From AP-15 sp963733945 (GTDB lineage: Bacteria; Pseudomonadota; Alphaproteobacteria; ATCC43930; CGMCC-115725): DNA of 64,000 nucleotides. Under the pieces are notes generated by a model, which saw nothing but the letters and a program-made list of their open reading frames with translations, was not told the DNA's origin and did no database searches. Made by a program: the position numbers and the translations under genes. Below, in pieces: positions 7,998-17,808 of this stretch. How positions within the stretch are numbered: position 1 is the stretch's first letter; every line of letters begins with the position of its first letter. The stretch spans positions 62,001 to 126,000 of the forward strand of contig CAVTFD010000033.1 of assembly GCA_963733945.1 (NCBI GenBank), written 5' to 3'.

Positions 7998-9605
7998 TCA
8001 ATTCGTCAGGAAGGCTTTGGCCTCCAGTAGTTCGGGGCGCTCGGCTGCGGCTGGCCCGCTCAGCGCCACCAGCTTCTTATAGGCGTCGCGCGATGTCGCG
8101 ACGTCGCCCGCCTGCTTGGCGGCGCGGGCCTTGCCGAGCATGCTGCGGAACCGGTTGGGCTCGGTGCGAGCGACTGCTCGTACTCCTTCAATGCCGCGTC
8201 GGGATCGTTGAGTTCGAGCAGCAGGTCGGCGAGCAGCTCGCGCGCCGGCAAGACCGCGGCCGGGTTGCGGGATGCTTGTCCATCGTGGCGTCGAGATCGG
8301 CCGCCGCGCGCGCCAGCTCGACCGCTTTCTTGTCGTCGCCCTGGACTTGGGCGAGGATGCCGAGCGCCCAGGCGCTGCACCTTGACCTGATTGGCCCAGT
8401 AAGTGTCCTTTGCCTGCTGCAGCTTGTCCTCGAGTGATTGCAGCTTGACGATTTCCGCCTCGGCCCCGGCGGTATCGCCGGTGTGCGCGGCGCCGAGCGC
8501 GCGGGCGAACGAGATCATCGCCTCGGCCCACGGGAAGCGGTCGAGGGGAAAACGATCGCCGGTACGGTCAGCGCCCGCCGCCTCCAATTGTTCCGCTCGA
8601 GCGCGTAGCGCGCCGGGATCGCCGCCATGGCATAGGCACCGGCACACTGGCCGGCAGGGCCCTGGTAAGGTGATCAACTCGTCGCAACCGCTTTCGCCTC
8701 GCCGTCGTGCGCGGCCTGCAAATAGGCGTATTCCATGTAGTCCATTGTGTGAACCTTCGAGCCCGTGCCGCTTCGGCGAATGCGACCGCCACGTTCGACG
8801 GCAATCGATTTCCTGCCAAAGTCCGAGCCGCGTAAAAATGTGCGATGGCATGTGCTGCGCATGCGGCACCAAAGGCGCAATCTTCCCATAACACCTTGCC
8901 GCGGCTAGTCCGAGCTCGGCGAGCTGCGCGAGTCGTAGCTGTGGATCAGGTAGTGGGCGACGCCGGGTGGTTGGGCTGTTCTGCGTTCACTTCTTCAGCA
9001 TCCTCGGCCGCCTTGTTTTTGTTGGCCGAGGTCTTGTCGGTGGTCTGACGCGGTCGCGTTCAGCGCGGGCGCATAGAACACGCGGCCTCCCGGTCGTCAG
9101 GAAAGCAGCGGAGGACCTGCTCCATCGCCTTTTCGTAGGCGACTCCCCGCGTCCGGTGGTCGACCTTATCGTTGTTCCTATAAAAGGCGGCGATCGCCCC
9201 AACGTAGTCTTGCTCGCGCTCGGTCTTCGCCGGCGCCGCCATCGCCTTTGCGACGGCGTCGGAGCCGGCCATCAATGCCGCTTCGCTCGGCGGAAACCAC
9301 AGCGGATACCAGTGGCTCATCGCGATGCCCCAATATCCCATCGCGCAGTCGGGCTCCGCCTCGGCGATCGCGCTAAAATCTTTCAACGCCTCCGGGTACC
9401 AGAACGAATGAAAGGTCCAGACCGCTTGGCCGAACGCTTTTTGGCCGGCCGCACTGCATGAGATCGGAAAGTTGACCTCTTCGGTCACCTTTGGGGTGGT
9501 TGGCTGAACCCCGGCATCCGCGCGCGCCCCAGGCTGGATCGGCAACGCGAGGAGCGCGGCGGCGCCGGCAGCGCCAAGGAGCACGCGAATTCGGTGGCGT
9601 CTCAT
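7998..9605 (-). pseudogene. secreted tetratricopeptide-repeat protein, several frameshifts
   Basis: The first frame (9605 to about 9080) gives a signal peptide (MRRHRIRVLLGAAGAAALLALP...ARA) and FPISCSAAGQKAFGQAVWTF, HSFWYPEALKDFSAIAEAEP, DCAMGYWGIAMSHWYPLW. Other frames then supply a HPGVAHYLIHSYD-like stretch, APLVPHAQHMPSHIFTRLGLW (about 8880-8810), ARALGAAHTGDTAGAEAEI, LLADLLLELNDPDAALKEYEQSL, and a C-terminus ending ERPELLEAKAFLTN at 8001. Together they make one roughly 530-residue periplasmic TPR protein of a family common in proteobacteria, with at least four or five indels. Function unknown; the conserved His residues suggest a metal or substrate site. A good Shine-Dalgarno (GGGAGGAGA) precedes the ATG, and a CRP-like palindrome lies about 70-95 bp upstream. 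Confidence 0.75.
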
Positions 9606-9673
9606 AGCGATCTCCTCCCTGACGTGACTCGCGGATCTTGATTCTGCGTGACGGGTAAAGGATGTAAGCCGCC

Positions 9674-9701
9674 CGTAAGTGTGAAGCAGCTCACACTTAC
9701 G
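9674..9701. promoter_or_regulatory. perfect CRP-type palindrome upstream of the TPR gene
   Basis: The site contains TGTGA-AGCAGC-TCACA, an exact match to the CRP consensus TGTGA-N6-TCACA, within a longer perfect inverted repeat of 11 bp arms (CGTAAGTGTGA / TCACACTTACG). It lies about 70-95 bp upstream of the TPR start at 9605. There is no T-run, so a terminator is less likely. Confidence 0.65.
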
Positions 9702-9801
9702 AGAATATTACCGGACCGCTTCGAAGCCGGCAGCTTCCAGCCCCAGCGATGCCGAGGCCACGTGAATTCGATGGGGTCATGGCGATACCTACCGGGACGC
9801 A

Positions 9802-10389
9802 TCAGAACCGCATCCCGCTCAAGGTGATCGCTCCCAGGGCGGCGAACACAATGGCGGCCGAGATCCGGATAGCTCTGACCGGCAGCCTGCCCGCCAGTTT
9901 GTTGCCGATCAGCACGGCCGGTATGTTGGCTAGCATCATGCCAAGCGTCGTGCCCAAGACCACGAAATAGAAGACCTCAAAGCGGGGGGCGAGCGCCACG
10001 GTCGCAATCTGTGTCTTGTCGCCGATCTCGGCGCAGAAGAACGCGACGAGCGTCGTGGTGAACACCCCGGAGCGGCTGGTCGCAGTGTCACCGCCCTCGT
10101 ATTTGTCGGGGAACAGCGCCCACACGGCGACGCTCAGAAACGAAAGCCCAAGTATCCAGCGCATCCAAGGGCCCGCCAACAAGCTGCCGAAAAGCGCCCC
10201 GGCAAAACCGGCCGCCGCGTGGTTGGCGAGGGTGGCAAACAAGATGCCGAAGATAATTGGCACAGGCCGCTGTAAGCGGGCGGCGAGCATGAACGACAGG
10301 ATTTGCGTCTTGTCGCCGATTTCGGCGAGGCCGACAACGAGGGTCGAGACCAGGAACGCTTCCACGAAGATGCCATCGGGGTCGGGCAC
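9802..10389 (-). CDS. GDT1/TMEM165 (UPF0016) family Mn2+ exporter
   Basis: A roughly 190-residue, six-TM protein with two copies of the family signature E-x-G-D-K-T: GLAEIGDKTQ near the N-terminus and CAEIGDKTQ in the second half, the hallmark of UPF0016 Mn2+/Ca2+ cation:H+ antiporters. Bacterial members export Mn2+. The open frame starts with GTG at 10389, but a second GTG at 10365 gives VEAFLVSTLVVGLAEIG, the usual family start, and may be the real one. A yybP-ykoY manganese riboswitch lies immediately upstream, which supports Mn2+ as substrate and predicts induction by Mn2+. Intact. Confidence 0.9.
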   Translation of the reverse strand: MPDPDGIFVEAFLVSTLVVGLAEIGDKTQILSFMLAARLQRPVPIIFGILFATLANHAAAGFAGALFGSLLAGPWMRWILGLSFLSVAVWALFPDKYEGGDTATSRSGVFTTTLVAFFCAEIGDKTQIATVALAPRFEVFYFVVLGTTLGMMLANIPAVLIGNKLAGRLPVRAIRISAAIVFAALGAITLSGMRF

Positions 10390-10440
10390 GAGATGAACTT
10401 TGGCACGGCTCCCGCTGCCCGACCCGGGTACAGGGAACCG

Positions 10441-10545
10441 ATGCCAAAGGTCTCGCCAAACCGGTCGGTCGCATGCGCCATGGCCGAAGCCAAGTGTGTT
10501 GACGCAAACCCCGCATCAAGCGCGGGCGGCTACTCCCCAATGACC
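10441..10545 (-). promoter_or_regulatory. yybP-ykoY manganese riboswitch
   Basis: On the minus strand the leader of the UPF0016 gene carries the conserved yybP-ykoY elements in order: GGGGAGTAGCC (10528-10538), then a stem and CGTCAACACACTTGGC (10489-10504), and GGCGAGACCTTTGGC (10443-10457). These are the conserved Mn2+-binding loops of the aptamer, at normal spacing. The gene start lies 50-75 nt downstream, allowing control of translation or termination. Confidence 0.88.
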
Positions 10546-10605
10546 CAACGATTGTATCAGCCCCGGATTTCTCGATCAATGTTGCCGGATTTTTCGGGAT
10601 GAGCC

Positions 10606-12128
10606 TTATACGGCGGCTTGGGCGCCGAGAGGGTTTCGGCTACCCCTTCCCGCGGCCGGCGGCGGGGTGGTGCGGCGGGCGGCGATCGGCGCGGCGCGGA
10701 TGTTGTCGAGATCGATTTCCGGCATCGGCAGGTCGAGCATGCCGCGCACCGCATTCGCCAGCTCGTTGTAGTCGCCAAAGCTGCGGCGCAGCCAGCCGCG
10801 CCAATTCGGGCATGCCGCCGCTGGCATGCGCCTCGAACGCGGCTTCGCGGCCGTCAAGCGCCGAGGAGACGTGGTCCCAGGCCATTTGCAACAACGCGGC
10901 GCGTTGCAAGGCGCTGTAACCGCCGCCGCCGAACGATTCCTCGAGCCCCGCCGCAACCTCGGGCGCGGCCAGATCGCGGTCGGAAGGGGCGACGACCAGC
11001 GACGAGCCGGGCACGATCCGCAGGATCTCGGACATCCGCGCCCGCGCCTTGATCAGCTGCGATGCCGCCCGCCGCCAGATGCGCATGACGCGGGAAGCAA
11101 AAGCCCGCCGGGGTAAAGTCGGGGTCGCGTTCGGCCGCCACCAGGCTGCTGCGCACGGTCTGCACCGTGACCACCAGATCTACCAGATGGTCGATCGTCT
11201 GCTGGTGTTCCTTGAGGCCGATCGCATGGGTCAAGGCCAGCGCCAGACCCAGCGTGAACTCCGCCTTTGCCAGCCAGCCGTAAAGATGATGCCAGCGCAG
11301 CCAGCGCGGGATCGCCTCCGGCGACGGATCGACAAAAAACACGCGCTCCCACGGGATCAGCACCTCGTCGAGCCACATCTGGCCGTCGAGCTCGTCGAAG
11401 CGGCTCGACAACGGCGAGACGAACGGGTTGACGTCGCGGGTCGGCGGCTTGCGGCACAGCACCGTGACCCCGGGCGCGTTGACCGCCACGATAAAGCTCG
11501 CGGGGCGGCCGCCGAATTCCATCCGCGAGAGGGCGCCGACATAGACATCCTCGGCGTAAGCCGGGCTTGTATGCATGCCGAGCCGGCCCGAAATCACGAT
11601 CCCGGCATCGGTCTCGCGCAGCAATTTGAGGGCCACCCGCTCGGCCGGGTCCGGCCGCAGCCGCTGGCCGATGATCGGCGCGCCGCCGCAATACGTCAAA
11701 AAATGCCCGGTGCGGGCGATGTCGTCGCGGTAGGCCGCCGCCGCGGCGATCTGCTCCGCCGGGGCCTCGCCCGATTGCGCCGCGGTCAGGACGCCGAGCG
11801 CGATCAGATTGCCGTAGGCCGGGGTGTGGGTGATGTTGCCGGCGCTGAGGAACGTCGTCTTGGCAAAGGACCGGCCCATGCCGATCAGGTCCTCGACGTT
11901 CCTCGGCGCGACGTAAGCCCAAGGGACATTTTCCTCGCCGGCCGCGCCGGGTGACAGCAGGATCTCTTGCCACGCCGGGTCGAGATGGCGGTCGTACCAG
12001 GCGGCATATTCATCGACCATCGACCGGGTCGCCGGGTGGGTGGTGACATCGTCGGCCCAGCCCTCGCCCATCACCCACACCCGGCGCCCGTCGCGCAATG
12101 CCGCGCGATAGTCGGCCCCCGTCCTCAT
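10606..12128 (-). pseudogene. HpaB-like 4-hydroxyphenylacetate 3-monooxygenase oxygenase component, frameshifted
   Basis: FADH2-dependent aromatic hydroxylase family (HpaB/PvcC type), about 500 residues. The main frame (12128 to about 11085) starts MRTGADYRAALRDGRRVWV and contains NVPWAYVAPRNVEDL, THTPAYGNL, LRETDAGIVISGRLGMHTSP, DEVLIPWERVFF and HLYGWLAKAEFTLGLA. A shift near 11085 moves to a frame giving LIKARARMSEILRIVPGSSL and FGGGGYSALQRAALLQMAWDHVSS. A second near 10805 leads to FGDYNELANAVRGMLDLP and a stop at 10606-10608. No other damage is seen. It starts 14 bp after the stop of the luciferase-like gene, so the two form an operon for oxidation of an aromatic or related compound. The reductase partner (HpaC) is not in the window. 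Confidence 0.85.
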
Positions 12129-12142
12129 TCAACAAGCCCGCG

Positions 12143-13008
12143 TCAGGATTTGCCGCGGTGTGGCGGATCAGCTGCGGCCCAGCGATCGAGGGTCGGCGGA
12201 TCTTGTCGCTCGCCTCGGACGGCAGCATGACGACGACACGGGCGATCCCCATGTCTGCGTAATAGGCGAGGCGGATCGTCGGCATCCTCGGCGGCGCCGG
12301 ACGAAGGTGATCAGCAGGGTTTCCAGGATGGCGCCCACCGCTTCCTGCGCCATCTGCCGGAACTGCGCGAGTGTCGGAGTAAGGGCTCGAACCCGCCGCC
12401 GCCGATCGGGCACCAGCCGTCGCCGTAGCGGGATCGCGCGGCGCGCGGCATGCGGGAAGGCGCCGCCGACCAGGATCAGCGATCTTCGGCTTCTGCACCG
12501 GCTTCGGCCAGGCCATCATCTGCGGAAATGGACCATGTCGCCGTGATATTCGGCCTTGGGCTTGGTCCAGATTTCCTTCATGGCCTCGATCCGCTCGCGC
12601 ATCAATTTGAACCGTAGGTTTTGAACTCGGTGCCGTGATCGGCCGTTTCTTCGGCGTTCCAGCCGCCGCCACGCCGAACAGAAAGCGCCCTCGATTAACC
12701 TGGTCGACAAGGCCACGAGTTTCGCCGTCTGGATCGGGTCGCGCTGCTGCACCAGGCGCACGCCGGTCCCGACTTGACCCCATCGTCAGCAATCGCCGCG
12801 GCAGTCAGGCTGACAAACAGGTCCATCGCGTCGTCGTGCGCCTTTAGCAGTTCGGCACCGCCTGGCCACGGCGATCGGCGGGAGGTCAGGAATCCGCGAT
12901 GCTCGGGCGCCCAGATGAACTCGAGCCCCGCGCTTCCTCGAGCGCCTGGGCGAGATCCATCGCCGAGATCGCGTAATCGGTAAAGAACATCAGTGCGCCA
13001 AAATCCAT
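12143..13008 (-). pseudogene. LLM-class (luciferase-like) flavin-dependent oxidoreductase, many frameshifts
   Basis: Starts MDFGALMFFTDYAISAMDLA at 13008 and then breaks repeatedly. Frame pieces include VRLVQQRDPIQTAKLVALST, FKLMRERIEAMKEIWTKPKA and EYHGDMVHF, MMAWPKPVQKPK, LAYYADMGIARVVVMLPSEA and LDRWAAADPPHRGKS to a stop at 12143-12145. In order these match the F420/FMN luciferase-like monooxygenase family (TIGR03619-like), about 288 residues. At least five indels are needed to join them. It lies upstream of the HpaB-like gene on the same strand. Substrate unknown. Confidence 0.78.
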
Positions 13009-13284
13009 TTCCGTCCTTCCGCCTGCTGGGGTCCGCATCATTCGGCCGAGAGCTTAGTCGCGATCAGCCTTTGCCGCCAGTCCTGCCAAGTATGAAGCGC
13101 CGCTGCCGGCGATTGCGCCGGCAGCGGACGGAGCGCTCCCGGCCCTCGTCCCCGCCTGATTTCCCCTGGGCCGCCGCGCCCGCACGGATGGCCAGCGCCG
13201 CCGTGACGCCCCCTTTTTAGGCTGGCGGTCGCCGAGCGCGCCTCGCGCAGGCCGCGGTACCGAGCCGCTATGCGTCAGTCCCGG

Positions 13285-13944
13285 CTAGGGAGTGATGTCC
13301 GAGGGGAAGCAGTGCGGCTGCTGGAAACCGGTCGGCGGCGTCCCCGCCGGCGCGTAGATGATGTTGTCGGTGTTGCCCGGAGCGACACCCGCCGGAACGC
13401 TGCCGAACCCGGAAGCGGCGCGCATGCGGTAGGCAATCGCATGATCGGCGCACGAACTGTCGCCGCTGACCCCGAGCCCGCCGATAACCTGGCCCCCGGA
13501 ATAGAGCGCCACGCCGCCGCCGAAGGTGATGATGCCACCCGGAACCTCGCCGATTCAGCCCGAAGAGCGATCCGCCGGGCTGGCTCGGCGCGTAGAGGTT
13601 CGCCGTCGACAGGGCGAGCGCGCTGTTGCTGAAATCGTTTGCGGTTTCGGCCTTGGCGATCGCGATCGCGCCAACCCCGGGCCAGGCATCTCCGTTGGTT
13701 GCGTCGGTGTTGATGATCGAGCACAACCGGCCATCGCGATCGACCACCGCCGACCACATCCGGTCGGCTTGAAGATACCGCCATTTTGGTCGGGCAGCTG
13801 AGTGACGGGCAGCAGCTGCTTTTGGATTTTTTTGACGACCGACTGGCTCAAACCGCAACCCGAGCCTTGCCCGCCGGCCAGCGCCGGCGCCGCGATCGCC
13901 GCCAGCAACCCGACGGCGACGCCCAATTTCAGCGCTCCAAACAT
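13285..13944 (-). pseudogene. secreted GlcG/HbpS-like (DUF336) protein, two frameshifts
   Basis: The N-terminus MFGALKLGVAVGLLAAIAAP...ALA is a signal peptide, followed by LSQSVVKKIQKQLLPVTQL. A shift near 13760 gives MWSAVVDRDGRLCSI, TNGDAWPGVGAIAIAKAETA and NDFSNSALALSTANLYAPSQ. A second near 13550 gives MALYSGGQVIGGLGVSGDSS, CADHAIAYRMRAASGF and a stop at 13285. GGVPIxxxGxVIGGxGVSGxxxxxD is the DUF336 signature of heme- or cofactor-binding proteins such as HbpS and GlcG. Periplasmic, function unknown, same strand as the two oxidase genes upstream of it. Confidence 0.78.
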
Positions 13945-14224
13945 GCGTCTCTCCCTAATTGACTACGGCTGATTCCCAAAGGATGGGGCGTCGCAACTTT
14001 CGTCGAATGCGAGCCCGATATCCGTCAACAGGCTAACCGTGCCGTTACTCGCGATCAACCAAAATAGTTCTTTAACGTAGCCGCATTTTACACCCACAAT
14101 AGTTAACACCAAAAAATAGTGCCGGACTCGAAGCGGCCCAATGCCCCGTGGCTGATCGAGAGCCTTGTGCTGGGTGGGCAAAAATGCCACACGGCTGCAA
14201 AAGGCGGAACGCGGGAGGCGTCGC

Positions 14225-15574
14225 ATGGCGCAAGCATCTTTGTCATCGATCGAGACGGCGCTGGAAAACCAGCGGATCGGCGGCTTGCAGATCCGCGTCG
14301 CGGCGCTGTGCACGCTGGTGCAGATCTGCGACGGCTACGACCTCAATTCGGTCGCCTGGGCGGTGCCGTCGCTGATCCATGCCTGGCACCTGCCGCCGCC
14401 GGCGTTCACGATGGCGTTCCTGTGGTCGAGCATCGGCATCATGGTCGGCGCGCTGTCGGCCGGGCCGATCGGCGACCGTTTCGGGCGCCGGCCGCTGCTG
14501 CTCGTCAGCCTGACGATCTTCGGCGTCGCCTCGCTGCTGAGCGCCTTTGCCGGCTCGCTCGGCATGCTGAGCGATCTTGCGCTTTTTCACCGGGCTCGGC
14601 ATCGGCGGCGGGTTTCCGGGCGCGGCCGCGTTGACCGGCGACTACGCGCCGCACCGCCTGCGCGCGATGATGATCATGGCGACGCTTCACCGGCGCGCCG
14701 ATCGGCGGCTTTCTCGGCGGCCAGATCGTGGCGGTGCTGCTGCCGCATTTCGGCTGGCCGGTCATCTTCATCATCGGCGGCGTCGTTCCCGCTGGTGCTG
14801 GTGCTGGTGCTGGCGCTGTGGCTGCCGGAATCGCCGCGCTTCCTGGCCGCGCGAGAGCCAATCTGTCGCCGCGCGACGCGCGCCTTGCTGCAGCGCCTCG
14901 ACATCGCGCCGGGGCAGGCGAGCGGCACACGATCGACCTGGCGCACGGCAACCCGATCAAGATGCTGTTCGGCGAGGGCTATGCGCTGCAGACCGTGCTG
15001 CTGTGGATCATCTTCTTCTGCAGCCTGCTGAATCTGTTCCTGTTCGCCTACTGGATGCCGACGGTGCTGCAACCTGATCGGCATGACGCCCGGCCAGGCG
15101 GTGTTTGCCTCGAGCCTCCGGGATTTCGGCGCGATCTTCGCGGTGCTCTATCTCGGGCTGTGCGATCGACCGGGTCGGCCCCGAACGCTCGCTGGCGCTT
15201 GCATTATGCCGTCGGCGCCGTGTTCATCGCGCTGATCGCGCTCGTGGCGATGCCCTATGCGCTGCTGCTGGTCGTGACCTTCTTCGCCGGCATGACGATC
15301 ATCGGCAGCCAGACCGGCGCCAACGCGACCTGCGGCAAGCTCTATCCGGCGCGGATGCGCACCAGCGGGCTCGGCTGGGCGCTCGGCATCGGCCGGCTGG
15401 GCGGCATCGCCGCGCCGGCCCTGGGCGGGTATCTGCTTGGCGCTGGGACTGGCGCCGACGCACATCTTCCTGAGCGCCTGCCTGTTCGCGCTGATCGCCG
15501 CGGTGGCGACCGGCCTGCTCGCGCTGGCGGTCGCCCGCGCTCAGCCTTTAGCGGCTGCGACGAGACGCGCTTAG
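14225..15574 (+). pseudogene. MFS aromatic-acid:H+ symporter (AAHS type), many frameshifts
   Basis: Starts MAQASLSSIETALENQRIGG (ATG 14225). The first helix has LVQICDGYDLNSVAW, matching the DGYD signature of PcaK-type aromatic acid transporters; the loop 2-3 motif is GPIGDRFGRRPLL. Indels near 14578, 14690, 14785, 14865, 15075, 15110 and 15445 break the frame; the pieces RFFTGLGIGGGFPGAAALTG, APIGGFLGGQIVAVLLPHFG, LWLPESPRFLA and SGLGWALGIGRLGGIAAPAL join to a normal 450-residue MFS protein ending at TAG 15572-15574. Single-base losses in GC-rich runs dominate. It is likely the uptake permease for the catabolic genes beside it. Confidence 0.82.
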
Positions 15575-16695
15575 TACACCGCGCCCCGGGCGGTGATCGG
15601 CCAGATCGCTTCGACCCGGTCGCCGCGGATGCCGACATACCAGTCGTAGAGGTTGACGGTCGGGTCGCAATGGCCGGGGACGAGCCGGATCTTGTCGCCG
15701 AGCTTGAGGCGGTTGGTGGCGGCGGTGATGGCGAGCCGGCCGTGCTCGTCGGAGGCGCGCTCGTAGGTCGCGGCGGGCTCGTCCCACACCACGGGCGGCC
15801 CGGAATCGAAGGCCAGCGCCTTGAGCCCGGCGTCGACGATGGCGCGCTCCTCGGTCGGGCGGCTCATCACCGTCGCCCAGACGAAGAGGCTCGGCTCGAA
15901 GGCCTGGGTCGGCGCGCCGTCGCGGTCGAGATTGCGGCCGTAATCGGCGTCCATGAAGATGTAGGAGCCGCATTGCAGTTCGGTGTAGACGCCGCTCGCG
16001 GTCTCGAACTCGAAGGTGCCGGTGCCGGCGCCGGTGATGTTCGGGCAGGGGATGCCGTTCCGGCGAGCAGGTCGCGGGTCATGCCGGCCTTGTCGGCGCG
16101 CCGCGCGATCGCCTGCTGCCGCTCGTCCCAGCCGCGCAGATGCTGGGCCGAGCCGTGATAGGCCTGCAGCCCGGCAAAGCTCAGATGCGGCGCGTCGGCG
16201 ACTGGCGCGCGAGGTCGAGCGCCGGCTCGCCCGGTTCGACGCCGCAGCGGTTGCCGCCCATGTTGACCTCGACATGGACCGGCAGCGTGACCCCGGCCTC
16301 GGCCGGCGGCCGCCTCGAGCGCGGCGATCTGCGCCGGGTCGTCGGCGCAGACGCCGATCCGCGCGATATGCGCCAGCGCCATCAGCCGGCGCAGTTTCTG
16401 CCGGCCGACGATCTCGTTGGTGACGAGCACGTCCCTGACGCCGCCATAGACCATCGCCTCGGCCTCGCTGACCTTCTGCACGCACACGCCGACCGCGCCC
16501 AGCTCCATCTGCTTCAGCGCGATGACCGGGCATTTGTGGGTCTTGGCGTGCGGGCGCAGCCGGACCGCTGCTGCCCGCGATCCGCTGCGGCAGGCGCGCG
16601 AGATTGCGCTCGAACGCGTCGAGATCGATGATCAGCGCCGGGGTGTCGACCTCGTCGAGCGACATGCCGATCTCGGCGGGCGGGCGGGTGGTCAT
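15571..16695 (-). pseudogene. D-threonine-aldolase-like (DSD1 family) PLP enzyme, several frameshifts
   Basis: Alanine-racemase N-terminal barrel family enzyme (D-threonine aldolase / D-3-hydroxyaspartate aldolase type). Frame one: MTTRPPAEIGMSLDEVDTPA with LIIDLDAFERNLARL, then a shift before the PLP-Lys region (the RPHAKTHKCP stretch is readable only across frames near 16540). Then VGVCVQKVSEAEAMVYGGVR, DVLVTNEIVGRQKLRRL, LSFAGLQAYHGSAQHLRGW, and from about 16065 NITGAGTGTFEFETASGVYT, ELQCGSYIFMDADYG and GDKIRLVPGHCDPTVNLYDW, with the metal-binding His/Cys pair of D-TA enzymes. The C-terminal frame is clean for 165 codons. Convergent with the MFS gene; the two stop codons overlap (15571-15574). 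Confidence 0.8.
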
Positions 16696-17040
16696 GTCAC
16701 GGGTCTCCTGGGCGCAAGGGGCAAGACAACGCTCGCGCAGTCTCGATGCAAATGCAACCCGCCGCCCCGAGCCGCCGCAGAAAATTCAAAGCAGACCTCG
16801 GATTTGAGCTCGCTATCGTCGAAGCTCAGGCAACCAGGCCATACCAAGGACGGGCGAAAGGTCGCCCGCCGCACGAGGCTCGACCGGTCGCAACGGGTGG
16901 TTTGCCGACGCCTCCGGAATCTACTGCCATCCGTCGCCGATGACGGATTGCGCGCGGGCTAACCGAGTGGTCCCGAATACGCGCGCACTTACCCAGGATC
17001 ACCGCCCATCGGGCCAAGCCGGCGGGACGCGGACGCGCCG
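16696..17040. other. 345 bp intergenic stretch, nothing recognised
   Basis: No open frame with protein features and no tRNA or strong hairpin was seen. It holds the upstream region of the D-threonine-aldolase-like gene and the 3' side of the muramidase gene. Confidence 0.4.
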
Positions 17041-17808
17041 TCAGGTCAGGAGTTGAGTGATCAGCGCATCATCAATGGTGCCGGTTTGCGGAACACCGAT
17101 CGTTTGCTGAAACTGCCTTATCGCCGCCGCCGTGCTGGGACCCATCACGCCGTCCACGGCCAGGCTCGTGAACCCCTTGTACCTGAGATAGACCTGTGCC
17201 GCTCGCACTTGCAGGTTCGGGAGGTCTCCGTCAGCGTAGCGCTGGTAGAATTGGTGCAGTTTGCCGTCGTAATCGTTGGCGGCAAAGTTGGAGCCGTTGT
17301 AGCGGCGGGCAAATCCGGCCCAGTCGTGATTGCGCAACGGTTCGCCCATGCCATTGGCAAGCATGAATTTTGCTACGGCGAGCAGCTGTCCATCCTCAGT
17401 TGGGACCATCGCCGCGACCATTTCTTCGACGTTGGCGAAGCCGGCAGCCTTGAAATTCTCCCCCATGATCTGGCCCATCCCCCACGACGCGCTCTGCAAT
17501 GCCGCATTGCGATCGAGCTGAATGGCGGCGGCGAGCCGCTCATACTGATGGGCGCCGCCCGGACCGTAACCTCCGGCGGTCGGCTGGCTGATATCCGGAT
17601 CGTCGCCGTCGAACCGGCCGTTGGTCAGGCGATGGAAGATGTGGCGCTCAAATAATATTTTCGGCCGGCGGTCGGGCAGGAAGCCGCAGCCTGCAGTCTC
17701 GACCGACGTCACCGCCCAGATTTCCGGCAACCCGACGTTTGCCGCCTGCGACGCCTCATCGATCCCTCCCGAAGACAGCGCCGTTCCTGCTCCCGCAAAG
17801 TCGACCAT
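17041..17808 (-). CDS. N-acetylmuramidase-family endolysin-like protein with peptidoglycan-binding domain
   Basis: A 255-residue protein. Residues 1-190 match the N-acetylmuramidase (DUF3380) family of phage and prophage lysins: EIWAVTSVETAGCGFLPDRR with the likely catalytic Glu in SVETAG, ILFERHIFHRLT, SWGMGQIMGENF and HDWAGFARRYNG. The last 65 residues are a PG_binding_1 domain (VDGVMGPSTAAAIRQFQQTI). No signal peptide is seen, so it needs a holin or a non-classical route. The start ATG at 17808 has a GGGAGA ribosome site. A perfect CRP-type palindrome lies about 90 bp upstream. It may be a domesticated phage lysin; no other phage genes adjoin it. Confidence 0.88.
   Translation of the reverse strand: MVDFAGAGTALSSGGIDEASQAANVGLPEIWAVTSVETAGCGFLPDRRPKILFERHIFHRLTNGRFDGDDPDISQPTAGGYGPGGAHQYERLAAAIQLDRNAALQSASWGMGQIMGENFKAAGFANVEEMVAAMVPTEDGQLLAVAKFMLANGMGEPLRNHDWAGFARRYNGSNFAANDYDGKLHQFYQRYADGDLPNLQVRAAQVYLRYKGFTSLAVDGVMGPSTAAAIRQFQQTIGVPQTGTIDDALITQLLT

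Noticed and set aside
9674..9701. Reading the 11-bp inverted repeat as a rho-independent terminator
   Set aside because: No T-run on either side and it lies upstream, not downstream, of the gene; the CRP consensus explains it better.
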